Assembly: GCF_900090205.1 (NCBI RefSeq)
Contig: NZ_LT607802.1
Location: forward strand, 3,427,923 to 3,491,922
From: Vogesella sp. LIG4
GTDB taxonomy: Bacteria > Pseudomonadota > Gammaproteobacteria > Burkholderiales > Chromobacteriaceae
Direction: 5' to 3'
DNA length: 64,000 nt
The first letter of the stretch is position 1. The number at the start of each line of letters is the position of its first letter. Below are positions 1 through 9,317 of this stretch, in pieces. The notes under the pieces were generated by a model that saw nothing but the letters and a program-made list of their open reading frames with translations, was not told where the DNA came from and ran no database searches. The position numbers and the translations under genes are program-made.

Positions 1-1
1 C

Positions 2-1141
2 CAGGCGCTGCGCATCGTGCTGCCGCAGGCCATGCGCAGCATCCTGCCCACCGCCTTCAACGACATCATCGGCCTGGCCAAGGGCACGTCCAACCTCTAC
101 ATCCTGGCGCTGCCGGAGCTGTTCTACACCATCCAGGTGATCTACCGCCGCAACCTGGAGGTGATTCCGCTGCTGATGGTGGCCACCGTGTGGTACCTGA
201 TCATCCTCACCGTGCTGTCCGCCATTCAGGTGCATATCGAACGCCATTACGCCCGCGGCGCGCTGCGCACCGTGGCTCCTGGTTTGCTGGGGGGCTGGTG
301 GGCGCGTCTGCGCCAGCCGGCCGCCGCGCCGGCGGCTGCGGCCAACCCTGGCGCGGCGCGGCAGCCGCTGCCGCGCATCCGTGGCGGCGCGGTAGCCATC
401 AATAAGGTGAGCAAGCAGTACGGCGCGCTCACGGTGCTGGACCAGGTATCGCTGGAGCTGGCACCCGGCAGCGTCACCGCCATCATCGGGCCGTCCGGCT
501 CCGGCAAATCCACCCTGCTGCGCAGCGTCAACCACCTGGAGCGCGTGGACAGCGGCTTCATCGCCATCGACGGCGAGCTGATCGGCTACCGCCAGCATGA
601 CGACGCGCTGCACGAGCTGAAGGAGCCGGAGATCCTGCGCAAGCGCGCCGAGGTCGGCATGGTGTTCCAGCATTTCAACCTGTTCCCGCACCTTACCGTG
701 CTGGAAAACATCATCGAGGCGCCGCAGGCGGTGCGCGGCCAGTCCCGCCAGGAGGCCGAGGCGCTGGCCCGCGAGCTGCTGACCCGCGTCGGCCTGGCGG
801 ACAAGGCCAGCGCCTACCCGCGCCAGCTGTCCGGCGGCCAGCAGCAGCGCGTCGCCATTGCCCGCGCACTGGCACTGAAACCCAAGGTACTGCTGTTCGA
901 CGAGCCCACCTCGGCACTGGACCCGGAACTGGTGGGCGAGGTGCTGGACGTGATCCGCGAGCTGGCCAGCAGCGGCGCCACCCTGCTGGTGGTGACGCAT
1001 GAAATCGGTTTTGCCCGCGAAGTGGCCGACAAGGTGGTGTTCATGGAACACGGGCGGGTACTGGAAACCGGCTCGCCGGCGCAGGTACTGGGGCAGCCGC
1101 GCCACGCCCGCACCCGCGAATTCCTCGCCAAGGTGCTGTAA
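2..1141 (+). CDS. Amino-acid ABC transporter, permease-ATPase fusion (5' truncated)
   Basis: The reading frame is open from the left edge, so the N-terminus is outside the window. The first ~80 residues seen are the end of a polar amino-acid permease (HisM/GlnP type): the loop containing GLAKGTSNLY and a final hydrophobic helix. An Ala/Pro-rich linker of about 40 residues follows, then a complete ABC ATPase with Walker A GPSGSGKST, signature LSGGQQQR, Walker B VLLFDEPTSALD and the H-loop THE. The ATPase half is like GlnQ/HisP. One polypeptide therefore carries the membrane and the energising part of an importer. The solute-binding protein follows 62 nt downstream. The substrate cannot be read from sequence. 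One copy of the dispersed 11-bp motif lies at 337-347, in the linker. Confidence 0.9.
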   Translation, partial: QALRIVLPQAMRSILPTAFNDIIGLAKGTSNLYILALPELFYTIQVIYRRNLEVIPLLMVATVWYLIILTVLSAIQVHIERHYARGALRTVAPGLLGGWWARLRQPAAAPAAAANPGAARQPLPRIRGGAVAINKVSKQYGALTVLDQVSLELAPGSVTAIIGPSGSGKSTLLRSVNHLERVDSGFIAIDGELIGYRQHDDALHELKEPEILRKRAEVGMVFQHFNLFPHLTVLENIIEAPQAVRGQSRQEAEALARELLTRVGLADKASAYPRQLSGGQQQRVAIARALALKPKVLLFDEPTSALDPELVGEVLDVIRELASSGATLLVVTHEIGFAREVADKVVFMEHGRVLETGSPAQVLGQPRHARTREFLAKVL

Positions 1142-1203
1142 CGCTTTCCCTCCGTGCGGCGGGTGTGCCCGCCGCCATCACACATCCACAAAAGGACTGC
1201 ATC

Positions 1204-2142
1204 ATGACTATTTCCCGCCCGCTCCGTGCCGCCGCCGGCACTGCCCTTGCCCTGGCTACCCTGGCACTGCCGGTAGCCGCCGCCGAGTTCAAGGTCGATC
1301 TCAGCCCGGAACAGCCCGGCCGCGTGCGCGCTGCCAAGGTGGCCGCCGCCATCAGGCAGATCCCCAAGGACGCGCATTTTGTGAAGGACGGCGTGCTGAC
1401 CGTGGCCATCAACGGCGGCCGCCTGCCGCTGGCCGCCTTCGCCACCGACACCCAGACCCTGGTGGGTTCGGACCCGGATATCGCCCAGCTGGTGGCCGAC
1501 AGCCTTGGCCGCAAGTTGGAAATCGTCAACGTGGCCTGGGCCGACTGGCCACTGGGGCTCAGCTCCGGCAAATACGACGCGGTGATCTCCAACGTCACCG
1601 TGACCGAGGCGCGCAAGGAGAAATTCGACTTCTCCACCTACCGCCAGGACAAGCTGGGCATCTATGTGAAGAGCACCGGCCCGGTCAAACAGATCCGCGA
1701 CCCCAAGGACATCGCCGGCCTGCGCGTGATCGTGGGCGCCAGCACCAACCAGGAGCAGATTCTGCTGCGCTGGAACCAGCAGAACGTGGCCGCCGGCCTG
1801 AAACCGGTGGAGGTGCAGTACTACGACGATGACGTGGTGCAGCGCCTGGCGATCCAGTCCGGCCGCGCCGATGCCTACCTCGGCCCCAACGCCATTGCCG
1901 CCTTCGAGGCCGCCAAGGATGGCAAGACCCGGCTGGCCGGCACCTTCTCCGGCGGCTGGCCGCTGAACGCCGACATCGCGGTAACCACCCGCAAGGGCAG
2001 CGGCCTCGCCGCGGCCATCACCACCGCCATCAACGTCCAGATCGGCAACGGCAACTACGCCAGGACGCTGAAGCGCTGGAACCTGGGTTCCGAGGCCATC
2101 ACCCAGTCGCAGACCAACCCGGCCGGCCTGCCCAAGAGCTGA
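1204..2142 (+). CDS. Amino-acid ABC transporter substrate-binding protein
   Basis: A 312-residue periplasmic solute-binding protein of the bacterial family 3 type. Residues 1-26 form a Sec signal peptide ending in an AAA-type cleavage region. The mature part has the family's DPDIAQLVADSLG and GKYDAVISNVTVT stretches. ATG 1204 is chosen over an earlier in-frame start at 1165 because AAAGGA (1191-1196) sits at RBS distance and the signal peptide begins exactly there. It is the partner of the permease-ATPase fusion upstream and would deliver substrate to it. An N-terminal extension of about 45 residues precedes the binding domain. The exact amino acid bound is unknown. Confidence 0.88.
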   Translation: MTISRPLRAAAGTALALATLALPVAAAEFKVDLSPEQPGRVRAAKVAAAIRQIPKDAHFVKDGVLTVAINGGRLPLAAFATDTQTLVGSDPDIAQLVADSLGRKLEIVNVAWADWPLGLSSGKYDAVISNVTVTEARKEKFDFSTYRQDKLGIYVKSTGPVKQIRDPKDIAGLRVIVGASTNQEQILLRWNQQNVAAGLKPVEVQYYDDDVVQRLAIQSGRADAYLGPNAIAAFEAAKDGKTRLAGTFSGGWPLNADIAVTTRKGSGLAAAITTAINVQIGNGNYARTLKRWNLGSEAITQSQTNPAGLPKS

Positions 2143-2158
2143 GCCGGCATCTGCCCGG

Positions 2159-2181
2159 GCAGGCGGCCGCCGGCCGCCTGC
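2159..2181 (+). terminator. GC-rich hairpin after the ABC transporter genes
   Basis: A perfect 9-bp stem (GCAGGCGGC / GCCGCCTGC) with a 5-nt loop starts 16 nt after the stop codon. There is no T-tract, so it may act as a 3' stabiliser or a weak terminator. A motif copy follows at 2217-2227. Confidence 0.35.
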
Positions 2182-2335
2182 TGCGCGTCATCCCAGCACC
2201 GCTGTCTCCCCTCCCTTGCGGCCAACCCTGGCACGCGCCTTCCCCCCGAAACCCTGATAAGCATTACCGGTTTTCTTGGTTCAAGCCCCGCAGGCCGCTG
2301 GGTACAGTAGTGCCATCGACACAGGGGGAAATGCC

Positions 2336-2641
2336 ATGAAAGCGATGATCGTAGGAGGAGACAGAATCGACACCACGCGCCGCGCGCTGCAGGCCTCCGG
2401 CTACGCCGACATCCTGCACTGGAGCGGCCGCAAGCCGGCGGACCTGATCCGGCCACTGCCATCCGGCGTCGACCATATCGTGATCATGCTGGACTTCATC
2501 AACCACAATCTGGCGCGTCGTGTACGCGACATGGCGCGGGAGCGGCAGATCAGCGTGGCCTATGTTGGCCGCAAGTGCCAGGGCGGCCCGGAAGTGGCCA
2601 CCGGCCGGCCAGGCGCCGCCAGGGCGCTGCACAGCGCCTGA
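2336..2641 (+). CDS. DUF2325 family protein
   Basis: A 101-residue protein with the features of DUF2325: an N-terminal MIVGGDRID stretch resembling a Rossmann-like start, HWSGRKPADL in the middle and a conserved DFINHNL segment. ATG 2336 follows the good ribosome site AGGGGGAA; the frame is open further upstream but without a ribosome site. The family's biochemical role is not established. The gene stands alone and ends in a bidirectional terminator shared with the convergent nitroreductase gene. A motif copy lies inside at 2564-2573. Confidence 0.75.
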   Translation: MKAMIVGGDRIDTTRRALQASGYADILHWSGRKPADLIRPLPSGVDHIVIMLDFINHNLARRVRDMARERQISVAYVGRKCQGGPEVATGRPGAARALHSA

Positions 2642-2666
2642 AGCTGCCGCGCCGCCGGCAGCACGC

Positions 2667-2699
2667 AAAAAAGCCATGGTTAGTCACCATGGCTTTTTT
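2667..2699. terminator. Bidirectional rho-independent terminator
   Basis: A-tract, 8-bp stem AGCCATGG(T)/(A)CCATGGCT, short loop and T-tract. The structure is symmetrical and serves both the DUF2325 gene and the convergent nitroreductase gene. Confidence 0.85.
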
Positions 2700-2714
2700 A
2701 CTGCCCGCGCCGGG

Positions 2715-3305
2715 TCAATACACGCGGGCCACTTCGTCGAACGCCAGCCGCGGGCCGCGCGGAAACGCCACCGCCCCGTCGGCATAGCCCAGGTTGACCA
2801 GCAGCAGGCTCTTGTAGCGGCCATCGGCAAAGAAGATGTCATCCACCCCCTCGGCATCGAAGCCGCTCATCGGCCCGGCAGCCAGGCCCAGCGCCCGGGC
2901 CGCCAGAATCAGATAGCCCGCCTGCAGCGTGGCATTGGTGCGCGCGCCCGGTTCGATCAGCTGCGGCAGGCTGTCGTAGAGGCCCTTGGCGTCGAAAGCA
3001 GGGAACTGGCTGGGCAGCTGTTCGTGAAAGGCAGTGTCGTAGGCCACGATCACCGTCAGCGGCGCCGCCAGCGTCTTGTCGCGGTTGCCGGCCGACAGCG
3101 CCGGCGCCAGCTGTTGCCGCGCAGTGGCGCTGCGCAGGAACACATAGCGCGCCGGCTGGCCGTTGAAGGCGGTCGGCCCCCATTTCAGCAGCTCGTACAG
3201 CTGCTCGATCAGCTCGTCGCCTATCGGCCGGCTGCTGAAGTTGTGCTGCGAGCGCGCCGCGGTAAACAGCTGCGCCAGCGCTGGCGTGGACAGTGCGGTC
3301 GTCAT
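2715..3305 (-). CDS. rutE: Nitroreductase family, RutE-like malonic semialdehyde reductase
   Basis: A 196-residue FMN-dependent nitroreductase fold protein. N-terminal HNFSSRPI and KWGPTAFNGQPAR match the RutE/HadB/YdfG-like subgroup, which in E. coli reduces malonic semialdehyde to 3-hydroxypropionate in uracil catabolism. The SGFDAEGVD segment near the C-terminus is also typical. No other rut gene is nearby, so the physiological substrate is uncertain; the assignment is to the subgroup. It lies 11 nt downstream of the molybdate-binding gene and may be co-transcribed with it. Confidence 0.82.
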   Translation of the reverse strand: MTTALSTPALAQLFTAARSQHNFSSRPIGDELIEQLYELLKWGPTAFNGQPARYVFLRSATARQQLAPALSAGNRDKTLAAPLTVIVAYDTAFHEQLPSQFPAFDAKGLYDSLPQLIEPGARTNATLQAGYLILAARALGLAAGPMSGFDAEGVDDIFFADGRYKSLLLVNLGYADGAVAFPRGPRLAFDEVARVY

Positions 3306-3316
3306 GATGGCGCTCC

Positions 3317-3532
3317 TTACAGGGTGGCGATGGACACTTCGGTGGATTTCACGAAGGCGATGACCTCCGAACCCACCTGCAGGCCCAGCTCGCGCACCGA
3401 GCGGGTGGTGATCACCGAGGTGACGATGCCGGAGGCGGTCTGCACGTCCACTTCCGACAGTACCGGGCCGTCGATGATCTCCTTGATCACGCCGCGAAAC
3501 TGGTTGCGTACATTGATGGATTTGATGCTCAT
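3317..3532 (-). CDS. Single-domain molybdopterin/molybdate-binding (Mop/TOBE) protein
   Basis: A 71-residue protein made of one TOBE (Mop) domain: the sequence starts MSIKSINVRNQFRGVIKEI and contains the family's SGIVTSVITTRSVRELGL and VGSEVIAFVKSTEV pattern. Such molbindins bind molybdate or tungstate oxyanions as oligomers in the cytoplasm and act in storage or homeostasis. The start at 3532 is chosen because the fold begins there; an in-frame extension reaches 3718 but has no domain similarity. The nitroreductase gene follows 11 nt downstream. Confidence 0.85.
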   Translation of the reverse strand: MSIKSINVRNQFRGVIKEIIDGPVLSEVDVQTASGIVTSVITTRSVRELGLQVGSEVIAFVKSTEVSIATL

Positions 3533-3913
3533 GCGGTTTCCCCTATGGCTGGTGGCAATAAAAACCGGTGCTGGCGGCAGCGTGATTTCCCTATCACCCC
3601 GCCACCTGGCGCCTGCTTGTGCGGCCAACCTTAGCAGCCACCGCCGGCCGGCCAAACCAAGGAAATCCGGATTGCTTTTGCAGCCAACGGCATAGCCCGG
3701 ACACCGCAGCGGCGGCATACCGTTGTTATGCGTGTTACGGGATTTCCAAGCCGTTTTTCTTGCTTAGCCTGCGCCAGGGCCAACCGTATCGTGGCCCCCG
3801 CCGTAACGCCGCAAGGAGAACCCCATGAGCCCCCCTGACTGCCACCACCTCCAGCATCAGCCCAGGGGCGCTGCTGGCCACTCGACGTGACAAGGGCGGT
3901 GGCACCAGGCAGC
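3533..3913. other. 381-bp intergenic stretch with one possible 21-codon ORF
   Basis: No family-level gene is recognisable. A motif copy lies at 3620-3630. On the plus strand AAGGAG is followed 7 nt later by an ATG at 3825 that opens a 21-codon frame ending at 3890 (starts MSPPDC). It has a good ribosome site but no recognisable protein; it could be a leader peptide or the surviving 5' end of a deleted gene. Confidence 0.4.
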
Positions 3914-4435
3914 TCAGGCCGCGCTGGCGTACAGATGGGCAAAACGCTGCAAGTCGCGCGCCCAGTCCAGTGCGCGGGTTTGCTGCTGGCGGTCGGCGGC
4001 CTGCAATTCGCTCGCCGGCACCACCCAGGTCACCTCGAACAGCAAGCCGTCCGGATCGTGCCCGTACACGCTGCGTATGGCGCCGTGGTCTTCCTCCAGC
4101 CCCAGCCGCCCCAGGGCGGCCAGCTGGTCGCGTATCCGTTTCAGCTCCGGCAGGCTGTCCACCTCCCAGGCCAGGTGATACAGCCCGGCCGGCGGCTCAT
4201 TAGCAGCCGGCGGCTCGCCACTCGGGCTGAACACGCCGGCACGCTGCTGCCCGGCATTCTTGCTGAACAGTGCCAGATCATGGTCGTTGTCGGAATCGGC
4301 AGCCTGGGCAAATACTGCCTGAGCCGGATTTGCCGACGGTTTGGGGCGGAAACCCAGCACCTCACGATAAAACTCGGTGCTGCGGCCAACATCGCTGACA
4401 TACAGCACGGCGTGGTTGAGACGACGGATACCCAT
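3914..4435 (-). CDS. VOC (glyoxalase/dioxygenase) superfamily protein
   Basis: A 173-residue vicinal-oxygen-chelate protein. It has the N-terminal RRLNHAVLYVSDVGRSTEFY half-module (His as first metal ligand), a central GLYHLAWEVDS (second His) and VYGHDPDGLLFEVTW, where the Glu is the usual third ligand. This pattern resembles catechol-2,3-dioxygenase-like or glyoxalase-like members. The substrate is not predictable from sequence, and no catabolic genes lie nearby. A motif copy is at 4381-4390. Confidence 0.8.
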   Translation of the reverse strand: MGIRRLNHAVLYVSDVGRSTEFYREVLGFRPKPSANPAQAVFAQAADSDNDHDLALFSKNAGQQRAGVFSPSGEPPAANEPPAGLYHLAWEVDSLPELKRIRDQLAALGRLGLEEDHGAIRSVYGHDPDGLLFEVTWVVPASELQAADRQQQTRALDWARDLQRFAHLYASAA

Positions 4436-4562
4436 GTGAATCCTTTTTTACAGTAATGGCCGATGGTGAATGGTGACTGTCGCGCACCCGCCTTGCTATC
4501 AGGCTGCGGGAATACAGCGACTGTATGCGGCCGAATAGGCAGGGTGAAGCAAACAGTTCTGC

Positions 4563-5429
4563 TTAGCTTATTGCCGCTATTGCGGATGGCATTGCAGGCT
4601 GATTCAGCTGTTCACTAATCAAGGAACCGGCCAGATAGCGCGCGTGCAATTGCCGGGCCAGATGCGCCATCTGACCACAGCTGATCTCATCCACCCCCAG
4701 CAGGAATCCTTGTGCCACCAGATCAGGCAGCAGTGCCAGCAATTGCTCCCGTACCGATGGGTACAGCACCGCGCGCTGGCTGAAACGGGTGGCCAGCACA
4801 AGATAGTCCGGCTCAAGTGACCACAGGCATGCCAGGTCATGCTCTCCTTCACCAAAACCACCCAGCCCTATCCGGTGCCGATTGGCGCGATAGCGTGCAA
4901 CCAGCTCCTGCCCGGCACGCAAAGTCTGCCAATCGACAAATAGCTGGAAGCGTAGCAAGGGGGCAGGCAATCCCAGTACCGTCAGCAGATCACCGGTGAA
5001 GTCGACAATGTGATCGCTATAGCCATAACAAATGCGGGGATCCAGATCGATACGCAAACCACGGTCTGTGCCATGGCGACCACAATGATTAAGCAGGTGC
5101 AATACCCGAACCAGCTTGAGCAAAGCCAGTATTTTCTGCTCCGTGTAATTCATGGCAAACAGCCAGCCTGCCGGAATGGACTGCCCGAACTGCCCATAAA
5201 TGCGCAAGCGCGCTGCATAGTGTGAAAACCGCTCTTGCTGCGATTCCCTGCACACAACTGCAAAAAAATCGCTTGCCAATAACCAGCCATCGAACTCGGC
5301 AAATACTTCCTGTTCGTTCCAGTGCAAACGCACGGGGCATGGCATATTGGCGAGTATTTGCCGACAGTGCTCAATATGTGCCGGCTGAAAACCTGCCGGA
5401 TAAGAACGAGCTTGCTTGAAGCGTTTCAT
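4563..5429 (-). CDS. Degenerate EAL-domain protein
   Basis: A 288-residue protein with no signal peptide. Its order of segments follows an EAL phosphodiesterase fold: residues ~120-175 match the strand/helix with LRIDLDPR and GLPAPLLRFQL, and ~195-215 carries GGFGEGEHDLACLWSLEPDYL, the counterpart of DDFGTGYSSL...DYLKID. The catalytic signature is lost: no EAL tripeptide, the DDFG pair is GGFG, and the metal-binding glutamates expected around the FQLFVDW strand are absent. It is therefore probably a non-catalytic c-di-GMP or protein-interaction module. The gene is isolated and starts 281 bp from the end of cobQ, a stretch in which I see nothing. Confidence 0.65.
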   Translation of the reverse strand: MKRFKQARSYPAGFQPAHIEHCRQILANMPCPVRLHWNEQEVFAEFDGWLLASDFFAVVCRESQQERFSHYAARLRIYGQFGQSIPAGWLFAMNYTEQKILALLKLVRVLHLLNHCGRHGTDRGLRIDLDPRICYGYSDHIVDFTGDLLTVLGLPAPLLRFQLFVDWQTLRAGQELVARYRANRHRIGLGGFGEGEHDLACLWSLEPDYLVLATRFSQRAVLYPSVREQLLALLPDLVAQGFLLGVDEISCGQMAHLARQLHARYLAGSLISEQLNQPAMPSAIAAIS

Positions 5430-5710
5430 GACATGGCTTGTATGGTTTCAGGCGGTAACTGTAACCAATTCAAGTCGCCACATTTATATGAATACCTGCA
5501 AAGCATTGCACCACGCCGTGTTGGGCAGATATCCCCGGAGCGGCCCTGGCCAGTGCCCTCGCCCGCGAACTCGCGGCATGCCAAGTGAGATCTGTTGCCC
5601 GCTGCCACCGTCACCCGGGCGGCATCAGCCCGGCGGTGGGCGCCGGCGTGGGGCGGGAATGTCTACAGAAGCCGGGGCAGTCCAGCCCTAGATGCGATGA
5701 AGGCAGGCAC

Positions 5711-7195
5711 TCAGCTGCAGGCAAAGCCACAGCCTGCCGGAAGATGCTCGGCAAGCTGTTCCAGCTTGAGGTGCTGTTCGAGCATGTCGGCCAGGCGATC
5801 GATATGCGCGTCCCGTTCGGCGCGGTAGTCATGCGCCGCCGGCTGCTGCAGCCCGGCCCAGCGCAGCAAGGCCTGGCAAGCCTCCGGGTGGTCGAACAGG
5901 CCATGCAGGTAGCTGCCCAGCACCTGGCCGTCGGCAGACACCGCACCGTCACAGCCGCCGGCCAGCGTGACAGCCGGCTTATCCAGCGCCGGGCCGCTCG
6001 ACACGCCCATGTGTATCTCGTAGCCACTGACCGCGGCATCGGCGAATGCCAGCCGCCCCTCCACCCGCTCCAGCCGCTTGTGCGCGGTCAGCGTGGTTTC
6101 CATATCGAGCAGGCCGAGTCCGGGCGAGCTGCCGGCGGCGCTTTCCAGCCCCAGCGGGTCGTGCAGCTGTTTACCCAGCATCTGGTAACCGCCGCAGATG
6201 CCGATCAGCTTGCCGCCGTAGCGCAGGTGACGCTGGATGGCCGGCTCCCAGCCGTTGGCGCGCAGCCAGTCCAGGTCGTGGCGCACGTTCTTGCTACCGG
6301 GCAGCACAATCAGGTCGGCCGGCGGGATCGTTTCCCCGGCACGCACCACGCTCACCGTCACCTGCGGGTGCAGCCGTAGCGCATCGAAATCGGTGTGATT
6401 ACTCAAACGGGGCAGCGCCGGCACCACCACGCGCAAGCGCTGCGCGGCGCCCGCTGCCGGCAACGCGGCGCCCTGGCTCAGGCTGTCCTCGGCTTCGATA
6501 TGCAGCCCCTGCAGATACGGCAGCACGCCCAGCACCGGCTTGCCGGTATGTTGTTCCAGCCAGTCTATGCCGGGTTGCAGCAGGGCCACGTCGCCGCGAA
6601 AGCGGTTGATCACCAGCCCCACCACCCTGGCCTGCTCGCTCGGCGACAACAGCGCCAGTGTGCCCACCAGGTGGGCAAACACCCCGCCGCGGTCGATGTC
6701 GGCCACCAGCAGCACCGGGCAATCCACCGCCTCGGCAAAGCCCATATTGGCGATATCACCCTCGCGCAGGTTGATCTCGGCCGGGCTGCCCGCCCCCTCC
6801 ACCACCACGAACTGGTACTGTGCGGCCAACCTTTGATGCGACTCCAGCACTGCCTGCATCGCCTGCGGCTTGTAGGCGTGGTAGCTGACGGCATCCATGT
6901 TCGACAGCACCTTCCCCTGCACGATCACCTGCGAGCCGGTATTGCTGTTGGGCTTGAGCAGGATGGGGTTCATGTCGGTGTGCGGTTCGATGCCGCAGGC
7001 CAGCGCCTGCACCGCCTGCGAGCGGCCAATCTCGCCACCGTCCACCGTCACCGCGCTGTTGAGCGCCATATTCTGCGGTTTGAACGGGGCCACCCGGATG
7101 CCTCGTCGCGCCAGGAGGCGGCACAGCCCGGTGGCAAGCGTGCTCTTACCGGCATCGGATGTGGTCCCCATGATCATCAGGGTTTTGGCTGGCAT
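5711..7195 (-). CDS. cobQ: Cobyric acid synthase (glutamine-hydrolysing)
   Basis: 494 residues. It amidates adenosylcobyrinic a,c-diamide at b, d, e and g using glutamine and ATP. The N-terminal dethiobiotin-synthetase-like domain has [15 protein letters not shown] (P-loop), [11 protein letters not shown] and [11 protein letters not shown]; the C-terminal type 1 glutamine amidotransferase domain has the nucleophile Cys in [12 protein letters not shown] and the catalytic His in [10 protein letters not shown]. The start is ATG 7195; the frame runs open to 8275 on this strand but that part lies antisense to cbiB. It is transcribed divergently from cbiB. A motif copy is at 6821-6831. Confidence 0.96.
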   Translation of the reverse strand: MPAKTLMIMGTTSDAGKSTLATGLCRLLARRGIRVAPFKPQNMALNSAVTVDGGEIGRSQAVQALACGIEPHTDMNPILLKPNSNTGSQVIVQGKVLSNMDAVSYHAYKPQAMQAVLESHQRLAAQYQFVVVEGAGSPAEINLREGDIANMGFAEAVDCPVLLVADIDRGGVFAHLVGTLALLSPSEQARVVGLVINRFRGDVALLQPGIDWLEQHTGKPVLGVLPYLQGLHIEAEDSLSQGAALPAAGAAQRLRVVVPALPRLSNHTDFDALRLHPQVTVSVVRAGETIPPADLIVLPGSKNVRHDLDWLRANGWEPAIQRHLRYGGKLIGICGGYQMLGKQLHDPLGLESAAGSSPGLGLLDMETTLTAHKRLERVEGRLAFADAAVSGYEIHMGVSSGPALDKPAVTLAGGCDGAVSADGQVLGSYLHGLFDHPEACQALLRWAGLQQPAAHDYRAERDAHIDRLADMLEQHLKLEQLAEHLPAGCGFACS

Positions 7196-7327
7196 GGCTA
7201 AACTCCGTACGCTTTTTCGGGCATTGGCCCTAGAATTGCGGTCTTTCGATTCGGCTGTCGGTAGCCAGATCGCGCCCCAGGCGCGGCAGCACCGACCAGA
7301 AAGGCCGAGATTATATAGGCGCATCCG

Positions 7328-8260
7328 GTGTTCACTTCCGTTTTTCTGCTGCTGGCGGTACTGCTCGACAAACTGCTGGGCGAGCCGCGCCGCTGGCATC
7401 CGCTGGTGGGTTTCGGCAGCCTGGTGCGGCGCGTCGAGGCGGCGCTCTACCCGGCCGACCCCGACCCCGACCACGCATCCATGCTGCAAATGCGGCTGCG
7501 CGGCGTGCTCGGCATTGCCATGCTGCTGTTGCCGTTCAGCCTGCTGGCGGCCCTGCTGGCGCGGCTGCCCTACCTTGGCGGCGTTGCCAGCGTCGTGCTG
7601 CTCTACCTCGCCATTGGCACCAGGAGCCTGGGCCAGCACGCGCAGGCGGTGGTCGATGCGCTGCACGGCGACGATCTGCCGCTGGCCCGCCAGCGGGTCG
7701 GCATGATCGTCAGCCGCGAAACCGCCACCCTGGCCGCACCGGACGTAGCGCGCGCCACCATTGAATCGGTACTGGAAAACGGCAGCGACGCGGTGTTCGC
7801 CGCGGTGTTCTGGTTCCTGCTGCTGGGCGCGCCGGGTGTGGTGCTGTACCGGCTCGCCAATACCCTGGACGCAATGTGGGGCTACAAAAACCAGCGCTAC
7901 CTGCACTTTGGCTGGGCCGCAGCACGCTTTGACGACGTGATGAACTACATCCCGGCCCGGCTCACCGCCCTGACCTACATCGTTCTTGGCAATCTCCGCG
8001 ACGGCTGGCGCTGCTGGCGCCAGCAGGCGCCTACCTGGTACAGCCCGAACGCCGGCCCGGTAATGGCCGCCGGCGCCGGGTCGCTCGGCGTGATGCTGGG
8101 TGGCGCCGCCCGCTACCACGGCAGCCTGAAGCAGCGCCCGGCGCTGGGGGTTGGCCGCATGCCCGGCACGCACGACATCAGCCGCGCGATGCGGCTGGTC
8201 GACCACGGCCTGTGGCTGTGGGTGGCGCTCGCCCTCGCCGGAGGGTGGCTGCATGCTTGA
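7328..8260 (+). CDS. cbiB: Adenosylcobinamide-phosphate synthase CbiB
   Basis: A 310-residue integral membrane protein that attaches aminopropanol (or its phosphate) to adenosylcobyric acid. It shows the family's [19 protein letters not shown] start, a cluster of hydrophobic helices at ~60-100, [20 protein letters not shown] in the conserved cytoplasmic loop, and [16 protein letters not shown] before the last helices. GTG 7328 is the only start that gives the conserved N-terminus. It overlaps cobC by 8 nt, so the two are translationally coupled. Motif copy at 8149-8159. Confidence 0.95.
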   Translation: MFTSVFLLLAVLLDKLLGEPRRWHPLVGFGSLVRRVEAALYPADPDPDHASMLQMRLRGVLGIAMLLLPFSLLAALLARLPYLGGVASVVLLYLAIGTRSLGQHAQAVVDALHGDDLPLARQRVGMIVSRETATLAAPDVARATIESVLENGSDAVFAAVFWFLLLGAPGVVLYRLANTLDAMWGYKNQRYLHFGWAAARFDDVMNYIPARLTALTYIVLGNLRDGWRCWRQQAPTWYSPNAGPVMAAGAGSLGVMLGGAARYHGSLKQRPALGVGRMPGTHDISRAMRLVDHGLWLWVALALAGGWLHA

Positions 8261-9317
8261 CCATGGTGGCGGCATCCTGGCGGCGGCGCACCGCTACGGC
8301 ATCCCGCTCGGGGACTGGCTGGACCTGTCCACCGGGCTGAACCCGCAGGGCTGGCCGGTGCCCGCCCTGCCGGCAAGCTGCTGGCAACGGCTGCCGGAAG
8401 AAAACGATGGCCTGGAGGCCGCCGCCGCGGCCTACTACGGCAGCGATGCGCTACTGCCGGTGGCCGGCTCGCAGCCGGCAATCCAGGCGCTGCCGCTGCT
8501 GCGCCCGCGCGGCGTTGTCGGCATGCTGGCCACCAGCTACGCCGAGCACGCCCACGCCTGGCAGCGGCGCGGGCACCAGGTGCTGCGCCTGGCGCCGGAT
8601 GAGCTGGAAGCGGCCGTCGATGCCGTCGATGTGCTGCTGCTGGTCAACCCCAACAACCCGACCGGCTGGCACGCGCCGGCCAGCCAGCTGAACCGCTGGC
8701 GCGAGCGGCTGGCGGCCCGTGGCGGCTGGCTGGTGGTAGACGAGGCATTCATGGACTGCACGCCGGACAACAGCCTGCTGCCCTTCATCGGCGCAACGGG
8801 CCTGGTGGTGCTGCGCTCGATAGGCAAGTTCTTTGGCCTGGCCGGCGCGCGCGCCGGCTTCGTGTTCGCCTGGCCCGAGCTGCTTGCGCAGCTGCGTGAG
8901 GAACTGGGGCCGTGGACGCTGGCCGGCCCGGCGCGGCAGGCGGTGAAGGCGGCACTGCAGGACACCGCCTGGCAGCACGACACCCGGCTGCGCCTGGCGC
9001 ACGACAGCGCCCGGCTTGGCGCCATGCTGCGCCAGCATAGCCTGGTGCCGGACGGCAGCAGCGCGCTGTTCCAGTGGCTGCGGCACCCGCAGGCGGCGGT
9101 GCTGCACGATGCCCTCGCCCGCTGCGGCGTGCTGTGCCGGTATTTCGCCGAATCGTCCAGCCTGCGCTTCGGCCTGCCGGCCGGCGAGGCCGACTGGCAA
9201 AGACTGCAGGCCGCGCTGGCAGCCATCGGCCCGCTGCTCCACCCGGAGCAGGATTCACAAGCCAGGCCCCATCACGTATCATCCGCCGCTGCAAATGATG
9301 GTGCCCGTAAAGGGTGA
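8253..9317 (+). CDS. cobC: L-threonine-O-3-phosphate decarboxylase (cobalamin aminotransferase-like)
   Basis: 354 residues, class I/II PLP aminotransferase fold of the CobC/CobD group, which makes (R)-1-amino-2-propanol phosphate for the nucleotide loop. Seen: HGGGI at the start, [37 protein letters not shown] and [15 protein letters not shown] with the PLP lysine. The start ATG 8253 overlaps the end of cbiB, whose product uses this enzyme's product. The last codons and stop lie inside the first part of the downstream cobalamin riboswitch, so the poorly conserved C-terminal tail is encoded by aptamer sequence. Confidence 0.93.
   Translation: MLDHGGGILAAAHRYGIPLGDWLDLSTGLNPQGWPVPALPASCWQRLPEENDGLEAAAAAYYGSDALLPVAGSQPAIQALPLLRPRGVVGMLATSYAEHAHAWQRRGHQVLRLAPDELEAAVDAVDVLLLVNPNNPTGWHAPASQLNRWRERLAARGGWLVVDEAFMDCTPDNSLLPFIGATGLVVLRSIGKFFGLAGARAGFVFAWPELLAQLREELGPWTLAGPARQAVKAALQDTAWQHDTRLRLAHDSARLGAMLRQHSLVPDGSSALFQWLRHPQAAVLHDALARCGVLCRYFAESSSLRFGLPAGEADWQRLQAALAAIGPLLHPEQDSQARPHHVSSAAANDGARKG

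Noticed and set aside
7196..8275. Upstream extension of the cobQ frame to 8275
   Set aside because: It runs antisense through cbiB and has no domain; cobQ has its normal N-terminus at 7195.
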